From: Imbricaverruca yamaguchii
Lineage: Eukaryota; Arthropoda; Thecostraca; Neoverrucidae
Length of the DNA: 64,000 nt
Assembly (NCBI GenBank): GCA_034440575.1
Contig: JAOTOL010000431.1
Span: forward strand, 1-64,000
Reading direction: 5' to 3'
How positions within the stretch are numbered: position 1 is the first letter of the stretch; every line of letters starts with the position of its first letter. The position numbers and the translations under genes were made by a program. The notes under the pieces were generated by a model that had not been told where the DNA came from, ran no database searches, and worked only from the letters and a program-made list of their open reading frames with translations. Positions 54,424-64,000 of the stretch are shown here, in pieces.

Positions 54424-54971
54424 GATGGGCGATTTAAGGGTTAAAACAGACTACGGGAAACTTTGCAGATAAACAGTCCTGGTTTCTGTAACAAATGGTA
54501 GTTGCATGATAAATGGTCGTTTAAGGGGAAGTAGGAGATTAAGGCCTCGTCCACTAACCATGGTCGGAGTCTATTAACTCAGAGGGTTCACTTCGATTAC
54601 GACCCAGCGACTGGGTCCTGGGGCGAGAACTCGGCGACGCTTCCGCTGGTGGGGAACCCGACAGCAGCAATCCTCTCTTCTGGGGCCCAAACCGGGGTGA
54701 AGGTGGAGGAGGTCCCATCTCATTGCCTGACGGAGCCGGTCCCTCCACTCGCCGTCGTGGCAAAGGGGTGGCTGGCAGAGACTTGTCACTTCCTTGGCGT
54801 CCTTCCGTCCGGGCTCTCTCCATCTGTGCGAGTCGTGCTCGTTTGGCCTCGCGGGCACGCCTTTCGGCTTCCTGGTAGTGAAAACTTGCATCAGATAGAT
54901 GGATTGGTCGCTGGTTGTTGCGTGAAGGCGATGGAGGTGCGGATGCACATGTGGATGGTGAGGTAGAGGCC

Positions 54972-55053
54972 TGCCTCACGGGAGTTAGTTAGTTATTTGG
55001 GTTTTAGGGCGCATCAACTGCAGTGGTTATACAGCGCCCATTGCCTCACGGGA
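54972..55053 (-). mobile_element. 58-bp LINE 3'-tail micro-insertion with 12-bp target duplication
   Basis: TGCCTCACGGGA lies at 54972-54983 and again at 55042-55053. The 58 bases between (54984-55041) read, on the minus strand, ATGGGCGCTGTATAACC..GATGCGCCCTAAAACCC ending in AAATAACTAACTAAC. This is the 3' end of an element closely related to the host LINE itself (compare 51313-51373). With one duplication copy it adds 70 bases and shifts the ORF1 frame. Confidence 0.92.
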
Positions 55054-55104
55054 CGACGGTTGGGTTCTTGAAGGGAGGATGTGGATAAGAGGGATTTGGA
55101 GGAG

Positions 55105-55172
55105 GAGGAGGAGGTGGTGGTGGTGGTGGCGGTGGTGATGGTGGTGGTGGTGGTGGTGGTGGTGGTGCGTGA
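55105..55172. repeat. (GGT/GGA)n microsatellite in LINE ORF1
   Basis: GGTGGT repeats interspersed with GGA and GAT, encoding a threonine-rich run on the minus strand. Confidence 0.9.
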
Positions 55173-56311
55173 GGGGACTGAAGGAGAGTTGGAGGAAGGA
55201 TGGGCAGTGGAAGGTGGTGGTTTCGAGGATAGCGTCGTTGTAGATGGTAATTGGCTGGACTTTGGTGGGGAGGATAATGTGGGTTTACCTGGACGTTTCT
55301 TTCTTTGTACTACCTGCCAGTTTCCATCACATTCGATGGGGGCCGTGGCTGTATCCTCCGGGGGGAACCCCTGCTTGGGAGCCACGACCTGTGCTTCATC
55401 CTCAGTTGTCACGGTTTCTCCAGTCGCTAAAGGGGATAATGGGGGCCATGCGACTCCAAATGATCGCAACAGAGCTACGAGTTGACCTATCAGCACAGTA
55501 GCGCTACTCCGGTCGTACTGCTGCGGATGGGTAGGCGGTTTCCTCTTCGGTGGCAGCGTTGCTGCCTTGGCAGCGTAAGAAATTGCAGGATGTGTGCCAA
55601 GATACCTGTCTCGGGCTTCGCGGAACGAGATGTTGTGTGTGAATTTCAATGAAATGATCTCCTTTTCTTTTACGTACACAGGGCAGGAACGGTCATAAGA
55701 AGTGTGGGGAGATTGTCCTCTCCCTCAGTTTCGACACCAGGGATCCTGGGTGTTACAGTTTTCGGCGGTGTGAGTAGTGGCCGCGCACTTTGCGCATGCG
55801 GGCCGATTGCGACATGCAGGCTTGGTGCGCCCGAAACGCTGACATTGAAAGCATCTCATAGGATTCGGGATGTATCTGCGCACTTTGACACGAGTGTATC
55901 CTACGATAACTGTAGCTGGGAGGTCGGGTGTATTGAAAGGCAGGATAATATTGTTGGTGGGCCGCACCTCTGGTCCCTTTCTGGTATTTATACGACGAGC
56001 CTCTGTAACCCCCGACTCCGAGAGGCCATCCACTATTTCTGCGTCAGACACATTTCTCAGGTCGAAACAGTTAATGATGCCCTTGGACGAGTTTTTTTTT
56101 TTGTCTTGTGGGCCTCCGCACTCATTGGAATGGTCACTTCCCGTCTGATATTACCATCTCGCATACTGTATATGAAAAATGCAGCTGATAGCACTTTCTT
56201 CGCATCTTCTCCCCTTGAAAACTCTACTTCTAATCCTCCGTCACGCAAAGCCTGACATCTGGTGATAACTCCGAATCTGTCACATTTTGAATCAAGGGAT
56301 AATATATTCAT

Positions 56312-56685
56312 TTATTGAATATTAGTTTTTATTTATGGTTAGTATATGCTGTATTTATTATTTTTTGGGTGATATGCTGCCTCCCAACTGAAAAGCATGG
56401 TTTTACAGAGGAATCAAGTGCTCTCATCATGCTTAGCACATTCATAAGCATTGCATTAGAAAAAGAAATTCCTTGAAATCATGAATTACCTAAAACTGGA
56501 AATTTACCGGATAAGCGGAATCAGCATATTAGATACCTAATATGGAACACGCCTCCATTTCCACCACTAATTGACGGCAGCAAAAGTTACGTTTGACATT
56601 GCAACTACACAGCAACTACGCACAAGATACACCATAGCACAACACTATACAATACAACTACAACTAAAACGCAGGTACGTCAAAC
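56312..56685. other. Unassigned DNA
   Basis: AT-rich DNA between the I-like element and the 335-bp duplication. No gene was seen. Confidence 0.4.
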
Positions 56686-56689
56686 ACAA

Positions 56690-57345
56690 GGTGTGACATG
56701 AGACATGAAGCAACCTACGAGGAAGCTATGTAAACAACTGCACTATTTATGACTCAACTGCGCCACCTAAGAATTTGAGAAAAAGCGTGCCCCTAAAACG
56801 CTGCATTCGTGATGGTGCTCACCTAATTCGCAGCCTAACTGAGGCTGATAAAATAACAGCTCAACACGACTCCAAAAACACAGACGTGGCATAAGATTTA
56901 GAAAGTGAGTTGAATTTAAAATATTTCCATTTTAATCTCCATCAAACCATTAAAATTGCCAAAAAGGTGCACCCCAGATGACGTCATTTGTACCATTGGA
57001 GCCGGCACGGAAGAAGGCATGGGGATGACAGGGGCCTGTATAAAGCAACCCACGATAAAGCTATGTACACAACTGCGCTATTTATGACTCAACTGCGCCA
57101 TCTAAGAATTTGAGAAAAAACGTGTCCCTAAAACGCTGCATTCGTGATGGTGGGTGGCTAATTCACAGCCTAACTGAGGCTGATGAAATATTGTAAGATT
57201 TAGAAAGTTATTTCAATTACAAATATTTCAATTTTAATGTCCAGCAAACCATTGAAACGGCCAAAACGTTTACCCCAGATGACATCATTTGTACCATTGG
57301 AGCCGACACGCAGGAAGGCATGGGGATGACAGGAGCCCGGCCGTG
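56690..57345. repeat. Tandem duplication, 335-bp unit, 2 copies
   Basis: CAACC..ACGA..AAAGCTATGTA starts at 56711 and again at 57046. Both copies contain TTTATGACTCAACTGCGCCA, CGCTGCATTCGTGATGGTG and GGCATGGGGATGACAGG. Divergence of several percent indicates an old duplication. The second copy runs into the 3' end of the transposase-family gene at 57285. Confidence 0.9.
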
Positions 57346-57772
57346 ATGACGTGGCGCGGCGCGTCCAGCCAGCTACTTCTGACCTTCATGTCAATCCACA
57401 TTTTGAAATAGCAGATGACAACGAATGTGACGAGCCGCTCGAATCTCAGCAGTAGCTCTCCCGCTAGGCCGTGGTCGGCTACCCACAGTCGGAGAAGCGC
57501 ACAGCCAGTGGTTAACCACCTGCTATGACAGATAGGCCCGTGCAGCAAGAGGCCCATGTCCCTCGGCAGCTCCCCAGACCGCACCGCCTGCACCATCCCG
57601 TACGCGTACCGCTGGTCTGATGACAAGTCCCGCACGACTTCGTCCGGCATATCGATCAAGGGTTCCCCGGTCGTGATGGGCTTGAACTTGAAGTTCACAG
57701 GGAGATCCTTCGCTCGCTGCAGCAGTTTGCCCACCTCGCCCGAAAACCCCGTCTTGGAGTTTGTCTTTCTAT
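57285..57772 (-). pseudogene. hAT-like transposase family, copy 3, middle exon
   Basis: After a plausible acceptor (TTTTGCAG ending at 57773) the frame reads AT|AGA AAG.. and encodes KTGFSGEVGKLLQRAKDLPVNFKFKPI, VVRDLSSDQRYAYGMVQAVRSGEL, HGPICHSRWLTTGCALLRLWV and a KMWIDMKVRSSWLDAPRHVITA block. This aligns with codons ~420-550 of the 20503-22686 transposase (FSGLIGRAAAG, LSDLSSDQAILYSLARSVQTG, GPLNHFRWLTLAARIIRLYI). The conserved sequence stops near 57345, where the 335-bp duplication begins. No stop interrupts the exon. It joins in phase with the upstream exon at 58097. Confidence 0.75.
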
Positions 57773-58096
57773 CTGCAAAACATGCTATAACTGCTAGAGG
57801 TATCTATTCTGTCTATACCTTAGAGTTCCGGATGCTGGGAGTCATCATTTGCAGCGCGTTAAAATATTTATTTGGCAAAATGTTTGCAGCAGGAATTCGC
57901 AATTCGCAATTCGCAATTCTCGCAATTCTTTCAAATGCAAGGCAAGACAGGAATACATCTGTATATCGGAATATAACGGGACCTATGTAAAGAGAGGCTA
58001 CTGGCCTCTGTATCGTAATGATAATTGATAACCGGATTACCTAGACTGACAACACGGCTTAGTGATGGCATGCTACGAACTGAAGTGATCTCTCAC
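57773..58096 (-). other. Probable 324-bp GT-AG intron in the transposase-family gene
   Basis: On the minus strand the donor reads G|GTGAGA (58097|58096) and the acceptor TTTTGCAG| (57773). The exon 1 frame ends after the first base of a codon and exon 2 supplies two bases, creating an Asp codon where the family has the conserved LD. The intron AT content is higher than that of the exons. The colinear copy at 20.5 kb lacks this intron. Confidence 0.65.
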
Positions 58097-58466
58097 CCAG
58101 CTGTTCGATGAGGTGGCGAAGAGGTAGCTCATTCGTATCGAGCTTGCACGCCAGCCACGCACACCTTCGCCACAGCTTCTGCTCAATGAAGTGGATGATT
58201 CCACCTTTGTGGCCGGTGTTCCTTGCAGTCGAGTCAGCTCCGATAGCGACGAGTGTTTCATCAACTCCGTGTGTCGTCATCCAATGCACAATGAAGTCTG
58301 CAGCTTGTTCTGAATAAGACGTGGTTCCCTCTACCTTCTCATGGGTAAAGTGAGTGAGATACTTTCCGGCTTCGTCAATTAGTGAATAGTGGTTTTCCAT
58401 CCTCTGTGTCGTGTGATTTGTCTGTTTCTTCGTCAAAGATAATGACTTTAGTCGTATCTTTGACAT
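58097..58466 (-). pseudogene. hAT-like transposase family, copy 3, catalytic exon
   Basis: Encodes ENHYSLIDEAGKYLTHFT, then LVAIGADSTARNTGHKGGIIHFIEQKLWRRCAWLACKLDTNELPLRHLIEQL. This matches the second catalytic aspartate block (G-x-D-x-T-x-x-NTG-x-KGG) and the C-x2-H-like block of the 20-kb copy. Here the position of the histidine is aspartate (CKLD), a variant also allowed in some hAT proteins, followed by the same NEL. Upstream the frame is disrupted at two adjacent snap-back hairpins (58456-58517). The preceding block lies in another frame. Confidence 0.75.
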
Positions 58467-58517
58467 CTGTCAAAGATGCGACATCCTGATTGATGCGACA
58501 TCAAAGTCGCATCAATC
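58456..58517. repeat. Two adjacent perfect snap-back hairpins
   Basis: ATCTTTGACA with a 2-base loop and exact inverse (58456-58477), then GATTGATGCGAC with a 6-base loop and exact inverse (58488-58517). They coincide with the frame break 5' of the catalytic exon. Confidence 0.88.
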
Positions 58518-58850
58518 CTGGTGTCAAACATCACACATTCTGCTCCGCCTTCATTCCGTCCGTCTTTCCTCATGCTCATCATCAGACTGCTTTTGGCCCT
58601 AGTGACCTTCATTCATTCGGACAGCAGCGGTTGCGTAATCGGACACATTGAAGCGAATAGCCACGAGTGCAGTCTGTGCTATTTTTACCATATGGCCATA
58701 TACCAATTTATTTACCTATGTATACCATATACCAAGGTGACGATCGGCTGCAAATGACTCGCTAAAGATTCTGCATAATCTTATGTGTCGGCGCTGTTAC
58801 CGACATCTTCAGGCATCACTTCACTCATTATCTCCCTAGAAGTCCTTTCA

Positions 58851-59180
58851 TCAGAAGTTGACTCTCTCGAGTCTCGCCCTTTCATCCAGATCCCTTGCCA
58901 TGTCCTGTCTCACTTCGCGTGCTCTCCCTCTGTCTCTCCTGGACTCAATTGCATTTTTCCCCATCATCTGCATAGATCCCTTCATGTCACTTGACTTTTG
59001 CCTTTGGCTCATGAGGAATTTGAGTTCGATGCGTGGAATTTTCCGCTCTCGGGGGAAGCTGCATTCGCAATGCGCCTCCGTGTCATAGCCCTCACAACCG
59101 GCTTGATCGCACACCACAATCGGACATTTACAACGCAACAAGTCTAGAAATTTGTCTAGTCTGTCGGTTGTCTTTTTCAC
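58851..59180 (-). pseudogene. hAT-like transposase family, copy 3, Cys-rich N-terminal exon
   Basis: The frame encodes DKFLDLLRCKCPIVVCDQAG, CEGYDTEAHCECSFPRERKI and PRIELKFLMSQRQKS. Cysteines are arranged CxC-x4-C-x4-C-x7-HxCxC, a probable zinc-binding module, followed by the K-I/V-P-R-x-E motif. The 20-kb copy has a shorter version (CCKCADIDSCKC). The module lies in the right order upstream of the catalytic exon on the same strand, so 59180-57285 is one decayed or split gene. Confidence 0.72.
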
Positions 59181-59414
59181 CTCTTTTTTTCGACGTTACT
59201 CTTCTTCTGTCGATGTCGAATGCTATTTTCAGAGCTGTCTCGATATTCCTCTATAGTTGTCGCTCACTTATAACGACTGGTGGACGGAACTTCTTGTTAG
59301 CTCTTGGTCAGATAGTCATAACTTCTACGGCAAGTTCTTTGGCCATGTCTGCGTAGGGAATGCTTCTCTGATCGGCTAGAACTGTGCTCTGTGCTGAGCT
59401 CTGTAGGAATTACC

Positions 59415-60300
59415 AGGGGAGTCGATTTATGTCCTTTTGTGGGGGTCATGGCCCCACCAATGTTGATATTGGCCCCCTCAATGTTGATTTGGCCCCCAAA
59501 TAACCAATGCTATATTTATGCTTATAAGAAAGCTAAAGGAAAAAATAAAAACACCATGCTACTATAGTTAACGAAGAGAAAACTTTGAATCCAGGACCGT
59601 GGATTCCTCAGCGCTTTCCGGTAACCAGACTGGCCCCCGCACAGCCCATACCCTCCCAGGTCAACTCGACACCGCTCCCGCGCTTCCGACACCCCCGATC
59701 GCTGATTGGTCCATCCCGCATACGCCCCACCACGCCACGTATCCGGCCAGCCTTCTCGGTCATGAGGTCGCCGCACTGGATGACTCATCTGCCGGCATCC
59801 TGGGGCTAGTACCAGTGCCACCTCACATGCAATCTCACTACAGCTACTTAGAATACTTACTTGATGCCAACCAACACACTTTGTAATGAAATGGAATAAA
59901 TTTGGATTGGATAGTGGATTGACTATCCACTTCTTCCTGCAATAATTGAAAATTGTGTGGAAAAAAAACAAAGGATTTGGATTTTCTTTCATTTTGCAGG
60001 CACAACTCACATCATAAAATGTTGAGATTAGGTGATTCTGATCCATTTTAAACCAGATGGTATGAAAAAATTAGGAAAGCCACAAGACAACAATTGCATT
60101 GCCATAAGGATACTTGCACACATGACCAATAGCAAAAGCACATGCATATGGAACTTGAACTGGATCCAATCCATTCTTAATTCTCAGTCAGTGTCAAACG
60201 TGCACATAATCCAGTTGTTAACAACAATCAGTTATCATTGAGATAGCGGATATACAGAGTATACTTATCTTCAGAGCCAACCAATCGCACCATAAGCTTG
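59415..60300. repeat. Dispersed repeat R, copy 2, with internal extra segment
   Basis: Colinear with 25845-26440 at both ends. A GC-rich block of about 295 bases (59590-59887) is absent from the other copy. It has overlapping plus-strand ORFs of 74 and 95 codons with no recognised features. Its origin is unknown. Confidence 0.72.
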
Positions 60301-62290
60301 ACATTTACCTAGGTACTTACCCACCTATATGCCCAACGACAATGTGCATATATTAAACATTAATATGGGCACCACAGCCGGGCCAAATATATCTGACAGT
60401 TTATGATACCATGAAAGAAAAAGTGAGCAAGAAGCTGCATGCACACTATAACTCGTGGCCAAACTCATGTGACGTCGATCTGATTCGTTTTTTGTACTTC
60501 ATACCTTTTTATATATATGCAGATTGATGTAGTTATCAACCGACTTGCTGATATTTAATGTGGTTTTAAAACGATTTGCTGATGCTTAATTTCCCAAAAA
60601 TAACTGTAGATGAAGAACTTGGTAGGTACGCTTCAACAAGTCCAGTCCATGTTTTTTTCTGATTTGTGATCAATGTTTCTATATTAATACCACATAACTA
60701 CCATATTTGTTTTCAAGAAGAGTTGGTTTTGGTTTGTTTTAATTTACATCTTTCTTCTACTGCTCTTTGCTTTCTCTGCCCAGGATTGGGGCATCCAATG
60801 TTGCATTTCTGTCAGGGGTTGGCACACTTTTCGGCAAATTTACAGCTTAAGGTAATTTATTATTTCTCCGACATTTTACTGCAATGTTTAGAAATGTGTT
60901 GAACATGCTGCGAGCACTAATTTGAGTACATTTGTGTTTTAAGTTGTTTTATGAATTCTTTGAATCTATCATTTCAATCCAATGTTTATGACTGTGACTA
61001 AGATGATGTATCACGCATTTTCTGTACAAATGCCTACTTTTCAGGTGGTGAGCAAAATATGACCATAAACTGGCTTGAATTAGGTGACATAGGATTGGAT
61101 AGCAAATGTTTAACAAACAAAAAACAAATAAACCATAGCCTAACCTAACCTCCCTTTGGGAAAAGAAAACCAACACATACATTTGCAAAATTTTCAAGCA
61201 GTATATTTTCTTCTTTCAACAAATATAATACCTAACCAAGCCTAACCTAGCCAACATAACAGCTTAAAAAAAACTCCGTTTTCTATTTAGTTTGGGAGAC
61301 GTTTTGCAAAAATTCCAACTTAAAACGCCCAAACTAACCACCTTAAGGCACAACAATCCTGATTGAGTTAGGTTGAGTGAGTTTTTTTTCCGTTTGCAAA
61401 ATTTCAAGAAAATAAATCGCCTCATATTTTTCCCCAATTTTGTTTTGAGAATTGATTTCTCCAAAACCAGGTTAGGTATGTTGTATTTTTAGTGTATTTT
61501 TTATGCCATGTTACCTAACTCAAAGGCCATTTGCACAGAAAATGAGTGGTCCCATAATCTTAGTTGCATCCATAAACATTGCATTGGAAATATATATTCC
61601 AAACATTTATAGAACAACTAAAAGCACAAATTTACCATCATTTTCTCTGCAAATGCATACTTATGAATTGGGAGTAAAAGTAACACTCAAAGGGGTGTGG
61701 AATTAGGTAATGTAGCATAAAACAAATTTCAAGAAAGATGTAAGATAACCTTACATAGCCTGGCCCCAATGTCCATGCAAGAAACGAATTGCTTTTAATT
61801 CAAATTCTCGATCACATTTCTAAAGTATTTTCAACTTAAAAAACCTAACATAACCTAATCTAAACTGGCATGAATTCTTTTTTGCCTTTTTCTAAAAAAA
61901 TATTGACAAAAAATGTTTTTTTTTCTCACACCAAAGCCTAACCTCTTCTGACTTAACCAAACCTAGCCCCTTTGCATGCTTCATGGAGGTAAAATGTGTG
62001 GAAAACGTGCCTGGTGGTTACCTTAAACTGCAATATTGGCTTGCTTTATGGATAATTTTTTTTTCAGTGTATGGTAATCTCTGACTACATTTAATTTCTT
62101 TTTCAATGCAATGTTCATTAAGGTGCTGAACATGATGTGACCTCTCATTTCCTCTGGAGATGCATACCTTTTCAACTTGGAGGTTGAATGACACTAGAAA
62201 AGGGACACACAGAAATAAGTTCTTTGAACCATATGTTATATCCTTTACAGTGCTCCTCAATCCACCTCCAACTGCAACCCATAGCATGGC
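60301..62290. other. Unassigned AT-rich DNA with CCTAACCTAACC motifs
   Basis: Contains scattered CCTAACC/AACCTAACC motifs (61140-61260, 61840-61960) like the AGGTTAGGTT tract at 16.65 kb. No gene was recognised. Confidence 0.4.
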
Positions 62291-62299
62291 AGGTCACAC

Positions 62300-62830
62300 C
62301 GGGGCTTTAAAAGTCTCCCTGGAACAGACCGCACACGTAAAATCACTCTTGGATCCAAAGGTTCCACAACTATGGCTCGAAAAGTTCATAAAATGTGTTC
62401 GCCCCCCCCAAAGCGTGATGTAGCCACCAAAACTAGCGCAAGGTATCAAAACAAGCGACCACGGTGCCCAAAAAAATCACACTTAGACCCAAAAATTCAG
62501 GCTGCTTTATTTGAAAATCTCCCTGAGGCGAAAACCCCGCGCCGGATCCCCACATGTCGCAGCTAGCTTCCCAAGAACCAATATTTACCCGGAATGTCAC
62601 CCTACGAGCCAAACAATTGCGTCAAGGTTCCACAATAAGGCGTCTGACCCTGCAAAAGATCCTGCTGGGGCACCGAAAGAGAAAACGATGCACGGCGAGC
62701 CCCAATAATCGTACCGTGGTCCAAAAATAACCTACAGTGGACTTACAGAAAATAGACCTGGCGCAAGGGGATCGACCTCTATCGAATGGACCCGAGCACA
62801 GGGTGGGAATTAAGGCACTTCTTAAGATAT
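62300..62830. repeat. Degenerate ~21-bp-period block
   Basis: About 24 units of 17-24 bases. Most start near a CC/CCC, run through an A-rich core and end in a short GC step and GG, as in GCCCAAAAAAATCACACTTAG and TCCAAAAATAACCTACAGTGG. No unit is repeated exactly. Confidence 0.55.
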
Positions 62831-63539
62831 TTCGTCTCTTTTTGCATTTTTGCACTCCGGATTCATACTAGATAGAGTGGGCTCCACATGTACTCCGACA
62901 CAAACATGCAGAAGGAACAAAAATACCACTAAAAAAACTAATACAAGATTGAATGAAACATCCACCAAACATGTTATTCTACTTACGATTACCAAATAAA
63001 CTAGCCACTTTTCGTACAATCAAGCATACAGACAACACCCGAACACATACCACACCACACCACAACCAGCGGAAATGCCGACTACAAAGTGCCAAACCTC
63101 GGGCCTGCGCACCGAATAGTGGCCTCCGGTCCCTACGAATTCGGCCGATGCGTCTCCAGAAACCTGCTTTCGAGCCACCCTATAGTGGGAAAAATGGACC
63201 GTTTTAAGAGACGACTTCCGGAGTCACGGATGCCGCCGATCGAAATTTGCTTCGTTAGCATTTTCTGTTTTGAAAACTGCCTTTCAACCAATCAATGAAA
63301 GGTATTTTTTAAATGACGTCATAACTATTAGCAACTTTCAACACATGTTTAACAGTGCCATACTGCAAACACAAGACCTTGTTTGCGCGCGGCCATCGCT
63401 TTCGACTGTCGCGTGTGGGGTAGTGGTGTCCGCTCCGTATCGCCCGCAGGGAATTGGCTGCGTATATAATATGTCCATGAAAATGTACTCCGGAAGAAAT
63501 CTGTTTGCACTCCGGCTCCAAACACAGAAAGTAAGTTTA
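62831..63539. other. Unassigned DNA
   Basis: Between two degenerate periodic blocks. 63060-63200 also shows weak periodicity. No gene was recognised. Confidence 0.35.
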
Positions 63540-63980
63540 CCACCCTGCCCAAGCACCGAAAAAAATCGTAATAGGTCCCGAAAGAAAATTATCCGAAGGG
63601 CCCTTCTACTCTCGATGGTGCCAGCTGCGGGGAAAAAACTCTGAACAGCCGCAGTGGCGTACCAAGGGAAAAATGCTGCCCCCATTCCTCAAGGGGTATG
63701 CTTCCAAGAATCGTGCCGACTCCCCAAAATCGCGTTGGGCCCCATAAATTAGCGTCGGGCCCTTCATTTGTGTATCGGGCTGTGAATACAGCGGGCACCA
63801 TAACACTTACACCAGGTTCCCAAAAACTTGCATCTGAGTCCACCAAAATCGCGCTGGTGCGCAGCTAATTACACCACGCCCCGGTAACTCACGACGATGA
63901 CACATTTCGCGTACTGGACCCCACATTTCGCGTACTGGACCCAGAATTCCGGCGGTAGTACCAACAATTTGAATCCAGGC
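63540..63980. repeat. Degenerate ~21-bp-period block, last in window
   Basis: Units such as ACCCCACATTTCGCGTACTGG (twice in tandem, 63900-63942) and GTCCACCAAAATCGCGCTGG share CC..AAAT-CGCG-CTGG with the 62.3-kb block in the same orientation. The array reaches the window end and probably continues. Confidence 0.6.
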
Positions 63981-64000
63981 ATCACAAATTCCCATCTGTA

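Larger units (their letters stand above)
51313..56311 (-). mobile_element. I-like non-LTR retrotransposon, nearly complete, decayed
   Basis: From right to left: ORF1 with zinc knuckles (56311-54554), ORF2 with endonuclease, RT, RNase H and a terminal Cys/His motif (54423-51488), and a 3' end at about 51313-51373 reading GGGCGC..TATGACC..GCGCCC..AAGCCCAAATAACTAACTAA. RNase H in a non-LTR element and a TAAC-type tail are typical of the I group. A 58-bp insertion splits ORF1. ORF2 has lost part of the region between endonuclease and RT. I found no target duplication: the sequence beyond the tail (TTGGTGTGAATGC) is not evident upstream of 56311, so the 5' end may be truncated. Confidence 0.9.
54554..56311 (-). 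pseudogene. ORF1 (gag-like RNA-binding protein) of the I-like element
   Basis: The N-terminal frame (56311-56057) breaks at a run of about 12 T near 56090. The next (56051-55725) carries the first zinc knuckles (CFQCQRFGRTKPAC, CAKCAATTHTAENC). A third (55679-55014) begins with a KEKEIISLKFTHNISFREAR block typical of these proteins and runs through a poly-threonine tract encoded by GGT repeats (about 55110-55170). It ends in a 58-bp insertion. The last part (54979-54554) is basic and proline/serine-rich. Apart from the insertion the last two parts are colinear in one frame. The protein would coat element RNA. Confidence 0.85.

Noticed and set aside
51313..56400. Target-site duplication for the I-like LINE
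   Set aside because: Sequence next to the 3' tail (TTGGTGTGAATGC) was not found upstream of ORF1.

Overview
This is eukaryotic, almost certainly arthropod, genomic DNA. I see no bacterial operons, ribosome-binding sites or phage modules. The lineage evidence is several non-LTR retrotransposon groups (CR1-like, a Jockey/Daphne-like group, an I-like element with RNase H), a Gypsy-like LTR element, a tRNA-derived SINE, degenerate AGGTTAGGTT tracts and dense minisatellites. Crustacean or chelicerate seems most likely, but the order cannot be fixed from this window. Only one short ORF (7417-7842) looks like a possible ordinary host gene. Nearly everything else is mobile or repetitive, in various states of decay.

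Layout. 0-7 kb: inverted-repeat arms (470-830 / 1330-1770), blocks with a degenerate ~20-bp period (1735-2240, 6060-6950) and a 30-bp minisatellite (4770-5165). 7.3-9.1 kb: a CpG-rich segment with the 141-codon ORF, then 50-bp and 55-bp minisatellites. 11.3-13.9 kb: a 5'-truncated Daphne-like LINE. 18.6-25.5 kb: the most informative region. A CR1 LINE (minus strand) is interrupted by a complete 3744-bp DNA transposon (19655-23398) with ~290-300-bp terminal inverted repeats, an exact 8-bp target duplication and a 727-codon transposase frame broken only by three in-frame stops. Beside it lies a second CR1 segment with a SINE inserted. 25.8-30.5 kb: paired copies of non-coding repeats with nested CR1. 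32.5-37.6 kb: six different minisatellites in a row. 38.5-39.1 kb: C-terminal fragment of the same transposase family. 40.8-45.6 kb: degraded Gypsy-like element. 46.1-50.1 kb: CR1 and Daphne-like fragments. 51.3-56.3 kb: nearly complete I-like LINE. 57.3-59.2 kb: third transposase-family copy, with an apparent GT-AG intron. 59.4-60.3 kb: second copy of a repeat seen at 25.8 kb. 62.3-64.0 kb: more degenerate ~21-bp-period DNA.

Three themes stand out. (1) The 19.7-23.4 kb transposon combines hAT-type ends (8-bp duplication, TAGGG terminus) with a D...D...CxxH protein I know only as unnamed arthropod proteins, and has two more relatives in the window, one spliced. A CR1 paralogue at 28.88 kb supplies the empty site. 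(2) LINE 3'-tail sequences only 38 and 58 bp long are inserted with perfect 12-13-bp target duplications, and the SINE carries a similar tail, implying one retrotransposition machinery shared by LINE and SINE. (3) About ten short, mostly perfect snap-back hairpins, several exactly at reading-frame breaks of mobile elements, point to templated inverted duplication as a recurrent way these copies decay.
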